64,000 nucleotides of DNA from Metamycoplasma gateae (GTDB taxonomy: Bacteria > Bacillota_I > Bacilli_A > Mycoplasmatales > Metamycoplasmataceae). The stretch covers positions 496,001-560,000 of the forward strand of contig NZ_CP143578.1 of NCBI RefSeq assembly GCF_036352135.1, in the 5' to 3' direction. Below the pieces are notes generated by a model, which had not been told where the DNA came from, did not search any database, and saw only the letters and a program-made list of their open reading frames with translations. A program made the position numbers and the translations under genes. Within the stretch, counting starts at the first letter, position 1, and every line of letters begins with the position of its first letter. Below, piece by piece: positions 23,250 to 34,338 of this stretch.

Positions 23250-23274
23250 AAATAAGCTTGCTTTAAGCTTATTC
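23250..23274 (-). terminator. Terminator overlapping the apt stop codon
   Basis: The stem is AATAAGCTT (23251-23259) and AAGCTTATT (23265-23273), followed on the minus strand by TTTTATTAT. It separates apt from pepF, which has its own ribosome site. Confidence 0.75.
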
Positions 23275-23790
23275 AATATCATTTTTATCCACAAAGATTA
23301 AGCTTTCAATGTCACAGTTTAATCTTTGTCTTGCATTAAAGCCATCTAATTCCATTAATACAATAATTTTTGATACTTCAACACCTTGATCAGTTAATAA
23401 TTTAGTTATTGCCTCTAAGGTTCCACCTGTAGCCAAAACATCGTCGATAATTACTGCTTTTTGACCAGGTTTTACTAATCCTTTTTGAATTTCTAAGATT
23501 GATCTACCGTATTCTAAACCATATTCACAACTAATTACTTCACCTGGTAACTTCCCTTTTTTTCTAACCATAATAAAAGGTTTTGAAAGTTTTGCAGCAA
23601 CTGGAGTACCAAATAAAAATCCACGTGCATCTGGACCCACAATAATGTCTGCATCTTTGGCTAATACAGACATTTTTTCAATTGTATAATGCAAAGCTTC
23701 ACCATTAGCTAATAATAATGAAATATCCTTGAACTTTACACCTTCCTCAGGAAAGTTTTCAACAGTTCTTATATATTTTTTTAATTCCAT
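23269..23790 (-). CDS. apt: Adenine phosphoribosyltransferase
   Basis: The 173-aa purine-salvage enzyme makes AMP from adenine and PRPP. The PRPP motif is VIIDDVLATGGTLEAI; upstream are the conserved IVGPDARGFLFG and FIMVRKKGKLPGEV. I start at ATG 23790 (MELKKYIRTVENFPEEG), which matches the family start; an in-frame ATG at 23811 would place seven extra residues over the promoter. A TATAAT (23805-23800) ends 9 bases before the ATG and no Shine-Dalgarno is present, so the mRNA is probably leaderless. Confidence 0.95.
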   Translation of the reverse strand: MELKKYIRTVENFPEEGVKFKDISLLLANGEALHYTIEKMSVLAKDADIIVGPDARGFLFGTPVAAKLSKPFIMVRKKGKLPGEVISCEYGLEYGRSILEIQKGLVKPGQKAVIIDDVLATGGTLEAITKLLTDQGVEVSKIIVLMELDGFNARQRLNCDIESLIFVDKNDIE

Positions 23791-23991
23791 AACACTAATA
23801 TTATAATACAAATCACCTATTAAATTCGTGGTATTGATTAACCTTTTATTTATTTTGATTTATTAATTTTTGATTGATTACGTTATGTTGTATTTTTATA
23901 GAAAAGTGCAATTTTTAAGAAATTTATCAATGTTTGACTTATAGGACTTGTTAGCCTCTTTAAATATATTTAAAGTGCTATAATTTTTAAT

Positions 23992-24762
23992 ATGAATAAG
24001 AACTATGTATATATAGATTTTGAAGCTATATCAGATCCTTTTGCAAGAGTATTATCTATACCAGTTAATACTCCTTTCGCTTATACTGTAGGCGCCTTGA
24101 ATCAAAATAATAAATTCGAAACAAAAACATTTATTGTTGATTTTGTTAAGATAAATTCAATAAAAAATATTTGATCAACCATTAAGCAAAAAATAATTAA
24201 GCATATTTATGAAATTAATTCAAAACTGAAGATTGAAGAAATAATTTTTATAGGACATAATCCAACTTTAGAAAAACAAATTTTAATTAAATTATTTCCA
24301 AAAAACAATGTTCAATCTTTATTGGATCCTAGCTGTCCTGTTTTATCATTATCAAAACTAACCGGACCGCGTTTTAAAGAAGAATATTTTCCTAATATTA
24401 AAAAAGCAATAAATGAATCAAACGTCATTCAATTAAAAAAATGAACATCTGGAAGAAATGGATCCATTGCTGCCTTTGTAGGTTTTTGATTATTTGTTAA
24501 TGCTCAAACTAATTTAAGAGCAAATGATAAAAGAAAAAAATTCTTTTTAAAACTTAATAAAAATATGGTTATAAAAGAACTAAGAAGATACTCAGGGGAT
24601 GATGTTAATAAAATGTTATTCTTAGCTGCTGATCCTGATTTTACAAATACTCTTATAAAGAAATATTTGCAAAAAAAAGAGTTAATGAAACTATTAAAAA
24701 ATGTTGAATTAGATGAAAATTTAACAATTAAAGAGGTAAAAGAAAAAATTTGAACTCTTTAA
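23992..24762 (+). CDS. DnaQ-like (RNase H-fold) protein, conserved in mycoplasmas
   Basis: The protein has 256 aa. The N-terminus YVYIDFEAISDPF has the Asp-x-Glu first motif of DEDD 3'-5' exonucleases. A second candidate is the FIGHNPTLEKQIL segment, with the C-terminal half helical and Lys-rich. It resembles proteins with a DUF2779-like nuclease core, but I cannot see all four acidic residues with certainty. TATAAT at 23979-23984 lies 7 bases before the ATG and there is no ribosome site, so a leaderless start is likely. It precedes the MATE gene by 15 bases. Confidence 0.6.
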
Positions 24763-24777
24763 TTTTGAGAGGAGCTT

Positions 24778-26517
24778 ATGACAAAAAATGTTTTAACAAA
24801 TAAGAAAAAACATTATTTCAAAAGACTTCTACCTCAGTCAAAAATTGACTGAAAACTTTACTTTTCAAAAACTTGACCAATTATTATTGGTGAAATTTTA
24901 TTTTGCTTAAATGGGTTTTTAGATAACTTTATGGTTAGTCATATCCCTTCAGGCATTGATGCTCTTACTTATGCAAATACATACACAGGTATAATCTATA
25001 CAATCTTTTTTGCGATCCAAGGTATAGCGGCTATGTTTGTTGGACAGTATTATGGTAAAAAAGATTTTGATAAGGTAAAACAGATAATGAATTTACGTAT
25101 CTGAATGTATCTTGTTATCACAATAGTTTTTTCTGTTGTATGTTGGTCAACACCTGATGCAATGATTAGAATAATTGGCGGGCATCAAATAAGAGGTGCG
25201 GCGCTGAATGAAGCAAGAATGTATTTAATGCTAATTTGTATTTCTTGAATAATAACATCATTTAACTTCAACACAAATATGCAATTAAATGAAACTGGAC
25301 ATTCTAATTTAGCATTTGCTTCAGCATGTTTTACACTAATAAGTAATGCGACAATAAATGCAATTTTATTATATGCTTTCAAGGGTAATGCATATTATGC
25401 TGCTTTTGGATCCATTGCTAGCGCATTAGTTTGCTTAACTTCCGATTCGTTGTTAACTTATTATAAGGATCGGGCAATATTTATTAACATATTCAAAATT
25501 TATTACATTACAAGACCTATTGCTAAACAGATTTTGCGTAGAATACCAGCTATGTTAATAACGATAGCCGCAATGATTACTTTGCCTATTAGAATGATAA
25601 TATGAGCTAGAGCGTTTCCTGATGATTTACAGAATGGATCTGGTATAGGTGATAAGTGGATGGGAATTAATGCTGTAACTATTCTTGGATTAGTAGAAAG
25701 TTTAGCATCTATAACGTCAGCAATAACATCAGCTTGTTCTTCTAACGTTTCGTTCTTTGTAGCAGGAAATTTAGGCAAGAATAATTTTGAAGAGGCAGAA
25801 AAACATGCATACGCCTTAAGAGGTTTCCATGCGATATCAGGCTTTGGGATGTCGCTGATAATGGTTGGGGTTATATTTGGTATAGCTTATTCTCCTGCAA
25901 CATCTCGAGGAACGCAAGAAGCTATTAAACACAATATTGAATTTTATTTAAAAAATGATAATCCGCAACTTATTAACTCTGTCTTTGAATCACAAATAAA
26001 ATCAGGAACCATAAATACTCAGATAATTACAAACTCACAAGAATTCTTCCAAAGTATAAAAGGTGGAAATACAAATTTTAATGAAGACAATTTAAAAATT
26101 TTTTTTGATAATACAAATGTTAATGTTTGATTAGAAGAAATGAAAAAACAAGTATCGCTTTCTTTTAAAAGAATATTCTTATTTACCTGTTTAACTTTTA
26201 TACTATTTAACCCTTTATGATGTTGGTTCTATACAACAGCAGCACTACCAGGAGCAGGAGGAAGAAATACAATTGGTTCTATAACAATGTTGTCAGCACA
26301 CTGATTATCATTTATATGATTAATAATTCTTACTTTTGCAATAATAATTCCTTACAGAAATTATCATCAAACATCAATAAGTTTGGAACTTGCATACTTC
26401 TTATTCTTTTTAATAGATTTTGTAAGATTTGCTATTTTTGAAATAGTGGCTGCAAAAGTACATTGACAAAGAAATATAACTCAAGAAATAAATAAAAAAG
26501 ATACTATTGTTGCGTAG
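24778..26517 (+). CDS. MATE-family efflux transporter
   Basis: The 579-aa membrane protein has about twelve helices in two MATE repeats. Conserved stretches include LNGFLDNFMVS near the start, the FFAIQGIAAMFVGQYYG region, and FNTNMQLNETGHSNLAF. A hydrophilic insert of roughly 80 residues (around 400-460, from RGTQEAIKHN on) separates the two last helix groups and makes it longer than the typical 450 aa. Likely role: cation-coupled export of toxic compounds. GAGGAG precedes the ATG. Numerous TGA tryptophans lie in the helices. Confidence 0.9.
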
Positions 26518-26527
26518 TATCTTTTTT
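26494..26527. terminator. Bidirectional terminator holding both stop codons
   Basis: A 13-bp stem, AAAAAAGATACTA (26494-26506) with TAGTATCTTTTTT (26515-26527), has an 8-base loop. The MATE stop TAG (26515-26517) and the stop of the convergent gene (26504-26506) are each part of the stem, and both strands carry T runs. Confidence 0.9.
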
Positions 26528-27283
26528 TAGTTCAAAACCTAATTCTATCTCAATATTTACTTTTTCAATCTTATCTTCTTTTGTTGTTACATTAGATTTA
26601 ACTTTAAAATTATTATTTTCGATTTCTACATTTTGATCTAGGTCATTTAAATATTTATGAACTTGAAAAAATATCTCTTTTATTTCTAAACCTATTAAAT
26701 CTTTTGGCGATTCATAATAATAAAATTCATTATTTTTATTTTTAAAAAAGTATGTAAATGGTAACTTAATATTTGTTAATTGACGAACAAAGAATGAAAA
26801 TGAAATAGGGTGTTTTGTTTGATTATTAAATTCATCTAATTTTTGAATTAAATCTAAATTAAAAATTTCTTCATCAGCTGTATTTTCCTCAAGCTTAGCT
26901 TCTATCGAATTATTAACATTGTTAAAAAATGAATTAAGGTTATACCCTGTTTTATAAAAACTAAAGGTAGGAAGACTTCTTATTCCAAAATCGTGCTGTT
27001 GCTTTTCAATTCTAATCGCATTATTAAAATCAAATAATTCTTCAGCCTGTATTTCTTTTTTTAAAACAAAGGTTATTTTTTTGTTTTGATTTTGTAGTTG
27101 TTCTTCTTTAAGGGTGATATCTTTTTTATCATCATTAATATACTTGATTTTCTTAGTTTGGTTAGTTGAATAAATAATTGAAATAGTCGACACAGATAAA
27201 ATTGACCCTACAATACCAGTAAACATTAATCCAGATATTAATCTTTTTTTGTTATTCATTTTTTTATCTTCATTTTTTTTCAT
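26504..27283 (-). CDS. Membrane-anchored protein of unknown function
   Basis: The 259-aa protein has a basic N-terminus, then one hydrophobic helix (about residues 15-38, LISGLMFTGIVGSILSVSTI), and a hydrophilic remainder rich in Asn, Lys and Phe. There is no lipobox cysteine, so it is a signal-anchor or secreted protein. AAAGG precedes the first ATG. It overlaps the end of the upstream kinase-like gene by 20 bases and so shares its transcript. I do not recognise the family. Confidence 0.7.
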   Translation of the reverse strand: MKKNEDKKMNNKKRLISGLMFTGIVGSILSVSTISIIYSTNQTKKIKYINDDKKDITLKEEQLQNQNKKITFVLKKEIQAEELFDFNNAIRIEKQQHDFGIRSLPTFSFYKTGYNLNSFFNNVNNSIEAKLEENTADEEIFNLDLIQKLDEFNNQTKHPISFSFFVRQLTNIKLPFTYFFKNKNNEFYYYESPKDLIGLEIKEIFFQVHKYLNDLDQNVEIENNNFKVKSNVTTKEDKIEKVNIEIELGFELKKDTTQQ

Positions 27284-28775
27284 AAATTAACCTTTTATTA
27301 TTTGATAAATTTTCTTCTTCTAATATTTGTTTTATTCTGGATGTAATAAATTTAGCTCTACTTTCATTAATATTTAATACCTTACAATATAAGTACTCAG
27401 TGAATAAAGAAATGATTCTATATTTATAAAAATCTTTGGGCTTGTTATACCCGTAAGATCTTCAAAAAATTTCCTCATTATTAGTAGAAACATTTATTTT
27501 TTCAAATAAAAATGCAATATCTAGGAATCTAGAGCTCCGATATGCTACTGATCAATCGATAATGTAAATATTTTGATTGTCGCCTCAAAGTATATTTTCG
27601 CTACTTAAATTGTTATGACAGTTTGCATCAACTTTCATATTCTTGATTCAATCAACAATTTGCTCAATAAAATCATTACTTCCAATTTCTAAAAATAATT
27701 CTTTCTTATTTATATTTTCTAAATATCAATTAACTTTTTCTTCTAATATATAAGTTGGAAATTCAACATCTGAATCATGATAAATTCGCATTATTTTTGA
27801 AAGTAATTTCGCAGATCTTGCATTAAATTCAAATGTTTGTTTATTATTTATTCATCTTCATATTATTTTATTATCATCTTCATAAATAAAAGTTGGCACA
27901 AAATAAAAGCTTTCAATTTTGCCAATAGTTAAGCGGTTATCAAATTGGTTATGTTGTTTGTGAACTATAAAGCGGTTATTCTTAGATAAAGTTTTCTCCT
28001 TGTAAACATTTAATAAGACATGCGTCTTATTTTTATTAATTGTTAAGTTGCAATATTCTTTTTTATATTCTGCTTCTCTAAATGTATTTACTAAATATAA
28101 GAAATCTTCAAATTTTTCTTCATCAAGATCAAAAAACTCAATAATCATTTTTTTTGAGATTCCGACATTTAAATATAAAAGAACGTAATCATAATAAGGA
28201 AAATTTAAACTTGTATTTTGAAAATCGACTAATTTAACAAAATTATACTTGTTAACAATTATGTTGTGTTTTTGAATGTTGTTATGGCTTAAAACAAGTT
28301 CTTCATCTTTGTATTTGTGTAATAATTCATGAAACTTTTTATCACTAATTTTAAATTTATTCCAATTAAATTTTTTTAGATCAATCTTTATTGATTGAAA
28401 GTTTTTAATGCAATTAAATATAGAATAAATTACTGCATTAGTCAATTTTGTTTGAAATAAATCAAAACCTGGAAATCATTTTTTTATAAAAACTCCGTCT
28501 TTTATAAAAATATAATCCTTAAATTTTTTTATTAATATATGCTCATTTTCAAAGTCTGCTGAGTATTTATTTTTTGGTATTCTAATTTGTACTCATACGT
28601 TGTCATATTTAGCAACAAAATATGTATTTTCAGATTCTTTGAAATCAAAACGCGCATGAGTTATTTTATCAACCACTTCTTTTCCAAAAGTAGATTGAAT
28701 AACCTCATACATTAAATTGATCCTCTCAATATTTTGATTATCAAAATTGTAAATTTTATTTTCTCTTAAATACAT
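27264..28775 (-). CDS. Protein with two tandem choline-kinase-like phosphotransferase domains
   Basis: The protein has 503 aa. Two copies of the Brenner-type kinase signature are present: LSHNNIQKHNI at about residues 163-173 with VDFQN (Asp184), and CHNNLSSENIL at about 386-396 with IDW (Asp407). Both keep the HNxxxxN catalytic loop followed by the metal-binding Asp. In the first, the catalytic Asp position is Asn (HNN); the second also reads HNN rather than HND, so activity is uncertain. The next gene upstream is a single-domain LicA-like kinase. TGA tryptophans are frequent. Confidence 0.72.
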
Positions 28776-28795
28776 GTTATCTTCTTTGCTAAAAA

Positions 28796-29545
28796 TTAAA
28801 TCTTATATTTTTTATCATATTCTATAATTAGGTTATCAACCCTTTTTAAATAAAGGCTATCATCAAAGGGAATAACATCATGTTTATTAATTCATAATGT
28901 TATTAATGCATTAGCAATAATTTTATGAGCTAATAAATACTTAGGTTCAAAATCGTCGCCATATGCTTCTAAAAAAATACTTTCTTGTTCTTTTGATAAA
29001 TTAGATGATTCGATAAAATATGCTAAATCAAAATGTACATCACCCATTGTTGCATATTCCCAATCAGTTATATAAATTTCTTTTTCATTATTTATAAAAT
29101 TAAATAATCATAAATCATTATGAACTGGAGCTGAATTATCAATGTTTTTTAAAAATAAGTTTAATTTTTTATAATGCTTATCTAAAATAGGTATTTTTCT
29201 TCCTAATTTAGAAATTTGTTCTCTATATACCTTAAAACGGCGAGCTATTTGATTTTCTTTGTAAAACTTTAATTTTGAATTATGCAAAGTAATAAGCTTT
29301 TTACCAATTTCTTTTAATTGATCATTTGTAACTGTTTTATCGTCTAATATTTTTCCAAAAATTCATTCGTTTACTACTTTTGTATCGTCTTCGTATATTG
29401 TTTTAGGAACAAATGAAAAAACGTTTAATATTTCATTTGGAGTTTTGTGATTGAAGGAATCAAATTTTTTCATTTTAATAAATTGTGATTTTTCTTTATC
29501 ATAATATGTTGTATTTGTATAACCTTGATTTTCTAATAATTTCAT
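28796..29545 (-). CDS. LicA-like choline/ethanolamine kinase (phosphotransferase)
   Basis: The 249-aa protein carries a canonical catalytic loop VHNDLWLFNF near residue 140 and TDWEYATMGDVHFDLAYFI, with the metal Asp near residue 161. It belongs to the choline kinase/aminoglycoside phosphotransferase fold and probably phosphorylates choline or another small alcohol for lipid or surface decoration. AAGG lies 9 bases before the ATG. It is 17 bases after gyrB and 20 bases before the double-domain homologue. Confidence 0.82.
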
Positions 29546-29562
29546 TTTTACTTTTACCTTTT

Positions 29563-31518
29563 TTAAAAATCAATATTTGAAACATATTTTGCATTTTCTT
29601 CAATAAAATCATGACGAGGTTCAACCTCTTCACCCATTAATGTTGTAAATACACGATCACAAACAGCTGCATCATTAATTTGAACTTGAAGCATTTTTCT
29701 TGTTTCTGGATTCATAGTTGTTTCTCATAGTTGTTCAGCATCCATTTCACCTAACCCTTTATAACGTTGAATTGAAATATTTTTCTTATCTTCTAGTTTA
29801 GAAAGAATTTCTTCTTTTTGTAAATCGTTGTAAGCATATTCAACCGTTCTTCCCGAAACAATTTTATATAATGGAGGCATAGCAATATATACAAAGCCAT
29901 ATTCAATTAATGGTTTTAAATAACGATAGAAGAATGTTAATAATAATGTAGAAATATGAGCACCGTCGACATCAGCATCGGTCATAATGATAATTTTGTG
30001 ATATTTTAACTTATTGATATTAAAATCTTCTCCAATTCCCGTTCCTAATGCATGAATAATAGTTTGAATTTCTTGATTTGATAAGAATTTAACCTTATCA
30101 TTTTTTTCAGCATTAATTACTTTACCTCTTAATGGTAATATAGCTTGAATAGATCTGTTTCTACCACCCTTAGCTGAACCACCAGCAGAATTACCCTCAA
30201 CAATAAACAGTTCTCTAACCTCAGCATTTTTGGATGAGCAGTCTGCTAATTTTCCGGGTAGTCCACTAAATTCCATACCATCTTTTTTTCTTGAAGCTTC
30301 TTTAGCGGCATTAGCAGCTAATCTTGCTCTTTGCGATTGTAAGCATTTATTAATAATATTTTTTGCAATATTAGGATTTTCAGCTAGATATCTTTCCAAG
30401 ACTTCTGAAACCACTTTATTTGTTGCATAACGCGCGTTTGCAGAACCGAATTTAGATTTCGTTTGACCATCAAAAACAGGATCGCTATGTTTAATAGAGA
30501 TAACAGCTATTAATCCTTCTTTTGAATCTTCCTTACTTATTTTTTCACTTGCTTTAAACAATTTATTTTCTTCTGCATATTTATTAAAAATTCTAACAAT
30601 GGAATCATAGAACCCACTTTCGTGTGTTCCGCCTTCAGTTGTTTGGATATTATTTGCATAAGAAATAACTGTTGACTGATAAGCCTCATTGTATTGGAAT
30701 GCAACCTCAACTAAAATATCTACTTTTTTAGATTGCTTACTCTCATCACTCAGTTTGTCAATGTCGGTAAATGATCCAAGTGCATATATAACGTCAGAGT
30801 TAATTGTTTTTTTGCCTTTGTTAAGTTCTTTTACATAGTCGACAATTCCACCGTCAAAACAAAATGTTTTTTTTGTATTTTTTGTTAAATCAATTAGATT
30901 AAATTTTAGACCCTTGTTAAGATAAGCTACTTGTTTAATGTGGTCACTAATAGTTCCAAAGTCAAAATCAATTCTGTCCATAACTGTATAATCTGGATGG
31001 AATTTTATTCTGGTACCAGTTTCATTTAAATCCATTTCTCCAATAACTTTTAATGCTTCATTAGGTTTGCCACCATTTTCGTATTTTTGATAATGTAGCT
31101 TACCATTTCTTTTTACTCAAACTTCAAACGAATCACTCAGTGCATTAACAACCGATGCACCAACACCGTGTAAACCACCACTGACTTTATAATTACTTGA
31201 GTCAAATTTACCTCCAGCATGAAGAACGGTTAAAATTGTTTCAACTGCCGATTTTTGAGTTGATGGATGAATATCGACGGGCATACCACGGCCATTGTCT
31301 TCAATCTCAATAAAATTATTTGGGTGTAATGTTACATTAATTTCACTTGCAAATCCAGCCATAGCTTCATCGACTGAGTTATCCAGTATTTCTCAAATTA
31401 AATGATGTATACCTTTATAACCTGTTGATCCAATGTACATACCAGGCCTTACACGAACAGGATCCAAACCTTCTAAAACCTGTATATCACTAGCGACGTA
31501 TTTTTTTTCCTCAGACAT
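29563..31518 (-). CDS. gyrB: DNA gyrase subunit B
   Basis: The 651-aa protein has a GHKL ATPase domain at the N-terminus ([37 protein letters not shown]) and the TOPRIM domain with [15 protein letters not shown] and [11 protein letters not shown]. The C-terminus has the [19 protein letters not shown] signature. The family motif normally reads EGDSAGG; here the Asp is Asn. With [13 protein letters not shown] it is assigned to GyrB rather than ParE, although the two are close; gyrA is not in the window. AAGGAG precedes the ATG. It heads the operon with the kinase-like genes. Confidence 0.93.
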
Positions 31519-31537
31519 TTAAAACTCCTTATTAATA

Positions 31538-31556
31538 ATAATTGCTAAGCAATTAT
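31538..31556. promoter_or_regulatory. Perfect inverted repeat in the gyrB leader
   Basis: ATAATTGCT, one base, AGCAATTAT lies 20 bases upstream of the gyrB ATG, between a candidate TATAAT and the ribosome site. It could be an operator or an mRNA hairpin. The rest of 31557-31680 shows no gene, only AT-rich sequence with possible promoter elements. Confidence 0.45.
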
Positions 31557-31677
31557 AATTAATAATTATATCAAAAATGTAGATATAATCGGGTTAATCA
31601 CCCCATTTAAATGAATTTATTATGATATATATTAAACGTAATATTATTTTTCTTTTTTATTTTTAGCACATTTTAAA

Positions 31678-31705
31678 ATAATAAAAACCACTTATGTGGC
31701 TTTTA
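31678..31705 (-). terminator. Terminator after lemA
   Basis: On the minus strand CCAC, loop ATAA, GTGG with flanking A/T pairs is followed by TTTTTATTATTTT, directly after the lemA stop codon. Confidence 0.7.
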
Positions 31706-32368
31706 CTAAAATCTCCCTGTTAAACTCGAAGTATCAACATCTTGTCTTTCTGCCTCTGTAGCTTGGAATAATGGTTGGTTATATGCACCAATTTTTTTAG
31801 CGACTATATTTGTTCAGAATTGGTATATTTCCGAGTTAAATCTTCTGGTTATAGAATTGTAATTTCTTATTGTTGCATAAATTTCATCTTCTTGAATTGC
31901 TATTTCTGTTTGGAATTGTAAGAATGATCTATCTGCTTTTAAATTTGGATATTGTTCAAATTGAAGACTTAAACCTGCTTGAATTGTATTTAGTTCTTGC
32001 GATAATTTAACTGCATCATTTTCATTTTCTAGACTAGTTAATTTTGAACGTAATTTAGCGATTTCTGTTTGAGTTTTGTTTTCAAATTCAGCATAACCCT
32101 TTACAGCATCCAATTGTTTAATAAGAGTAGCTCTTCTTTTCTTTTCTGCTGCTTGAATTAAGGATGAAGCTTCTTGAACTCTATTAATCTCAGCTAGTAA
32201 AAAGTTTTTTCTTTTAATAACTGCTATTATGAATAGCCCTAATGTAAGTATAAATAACAAAACATATAAAAATTTTTGACCGCCTGAAACTTCGGGATGT
32301 TTAATTGTATTATCAACATTTGGTCTAAAACCAGATGAAGCTTGTGGTGTTCTTGAATCAAATAACAT
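31706..32368 (-). CDS. lemA: LemA-family membrane protein
   Basis: The 220-aa protein starts at ATG 32368, which has GAAAGGAAAAAT before it. After a short N-terminus comes one transmembrane helix (about residues 33-55, FLYVLLFILTLGLFIIAVI), then a long helical domain typical of LemA (AEINRVQEASSLIQAAEKKR; ATIRNYNSITRRFNSEI). The molecular role of LemA proteins is not established. In many bacteria lemA sits next to a DUF3137 membrane gene, and here the upstream neighbour is a single-pass membrane protein of matching type. Confidence 0.88.
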
Positions 32369-32415
32369 ATTTTTCCTTTCTAGCTTTATTATTAATAAAA
32401 TTTTATCCAAAATAT

Positions 32416-34323
32416 TTATAAAATATTACTATTCCTAAATATTTTGAATATATTGTCGACTTCTTCATTTGATAAATCGTTATTGATAAAGACGATAATT
32501 CCACTTCTATCAATTAATACTTTATTATCTAATTTGTTTATTTCTGTTTGCTTAATTTTATTCAAGATATCTGCAAAATATTGCAATTTGTCTTCGTCTT
32601 TTACCAAAGTAGCATTATATGATAAACCATTTAACCTAGTGGCCTGCGCTGTCATATTTAATGAAAACGAGTTTTCAAATAGATTATCATTATAAGATAT
32701 GAAATCATGATCGTCGTATGATATTTCAAAAGGGAAGTAAAATGCTCATTTATGTTCAGTAAAAAAATTAAACTTATCGTACGGAACATCAACTATAATA
32801 CCTTCAGTATAAACTGAATCAATCAAACTTTGTTTTCAGTAAGAACTCATAGCAAACTGTAAAGCATAACCGCCTGTTCTAAATTTATTATCTTCGATAA
32901 AATAATTGTACATTATAGATGTATCTTTGTCGACTGTGTGAGTTTTTAATTGAAATTTATTTGATGAAATGATTTTATTTATTACGTCCATTAATGTAAA
33001 TGTAGAATTTGAATTTAATTTTATTTGTTTTAATTTTTCTTCCGCATTAAATGAATAATCTGATAAGTATCTGTCATCATCAGCATAATTTTCTGAAGCT
33101 ATATTTGTGTTTAAATATAAAAGTGTTATAGAAATAAAAACATGTTGCAACGCACTTGAAATAATATTAGCTAAAACATCATAAATATTTTCAATTGTAA
33201 TTGCTTGATTTAAATTTACTACCTGACCAACTCAGTTATGTCAATTTAAATATGCAAGTTTATTGTTATAAATCTCTCTATTCATTTTTCTTGCAGTAAT
33301 TATATTTTTATTAACTTTTGACAAACGATAAGAAGAGTATAAATCTTTAAAAAACTCAGCATATTTAACAAAATTTTCCTGTGTATTAACTTTAAAAAAA
33401 TCAATATATCCAATTTTATCGTTATAAGAAAAATTATAATATTTATAAAAGTTTTTGTTCTCTAATAAAAACTCACCTTTTTTTAATCTTTTGTCATATT
33501 GTTTTTCATTAAAGGTATCTTCATTTTGGATAAATTGCAAGCTTTCTTTGTAATTCGTTGGAATATTTATTGAATGATAATTATCCATGAATGGGGTAGG
33601 TTCGTGGTGATATGCATATACAGGAACGGTTGTTCAACCATCTTTTGTACGGACGCTTTTATACCCAACACCTCTTGTTGTTACTGTTGTTCAATATTCT
33701 TTTGTATAAAGTAAGTCATAAAAGTAAGAATTTCTAATGCTGTATTTTTGTATTGAATTAAATCCATAAAATTCTTTGTCTTTGAAATGATGTTCAAAAT
33801 CTTTATAATCAATTCCATCAACACTAAAAATATCCATTTGCTCAAGAACTTTGTTCTTCCATTCTAAAATTGAAAACTGATTAAATATTGTTTGTATTAT
33901 AGGTTTATTTTCACTTATTTTTTTATTTATCTCATCTAGTTTTATGCCTTCAAACGTTTTAAATTTTTTTATAATTTTTGAATTTTTAATTAAAAAAGAA
34001 ATAAAAAATAAACCAATAATTAAGAATATGAAAAATATAATAAGTCCGTTTGCAAATTTTCTTGCACTAATTTTATTGTTTTTCTTATTTTGTAAAATTT
34101 CATTTTTTAGTTCTTCGACTTTATCAAAATTATCATTTACAACTCGAATCTTTTCTTCATTACCATTATAAACATATTTTTTATAGACTTTTTCTAACGA
34201 TTCATCTTTTTTATTCATAAGTGGTTTATAAAGAGTTTCAATTTGATTAGAAAAAATTTTGGTTCAATCTAATTCTCTAACTCTTTCTGTTTCATTTTGT
34301 TGAATTTCTTGCTTTTTTTTCAT
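32416..34323 (-). CDS. Large single-pass membrane protein, possibly DUF3137-like
   Basis: The 635-aa protein starts at ATG 34323 behind AAAAGGAATATT. It has a charged N-terminus of about 85 residues, one strong helix (about 88-112, FANGLIIFFIFLIIGLFFIS) and a large soluble domain with a GVGYKSVRTKDGWTTVPVYA stretch. A distant match to DUF3137, the usual partner of LemA, is plausible from architecture and gene position, but I cannot prove it by eye. Several TGA codons are tryptophan. Confidence 0.65.
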
Positions 34324-34338
34324 AATATTCCTTTTAAA

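Noticed and set aside
23791-23811. Longer start for apt
   Set aside because: It would place the first seven codons over the TATAAT and is not supported by family length.
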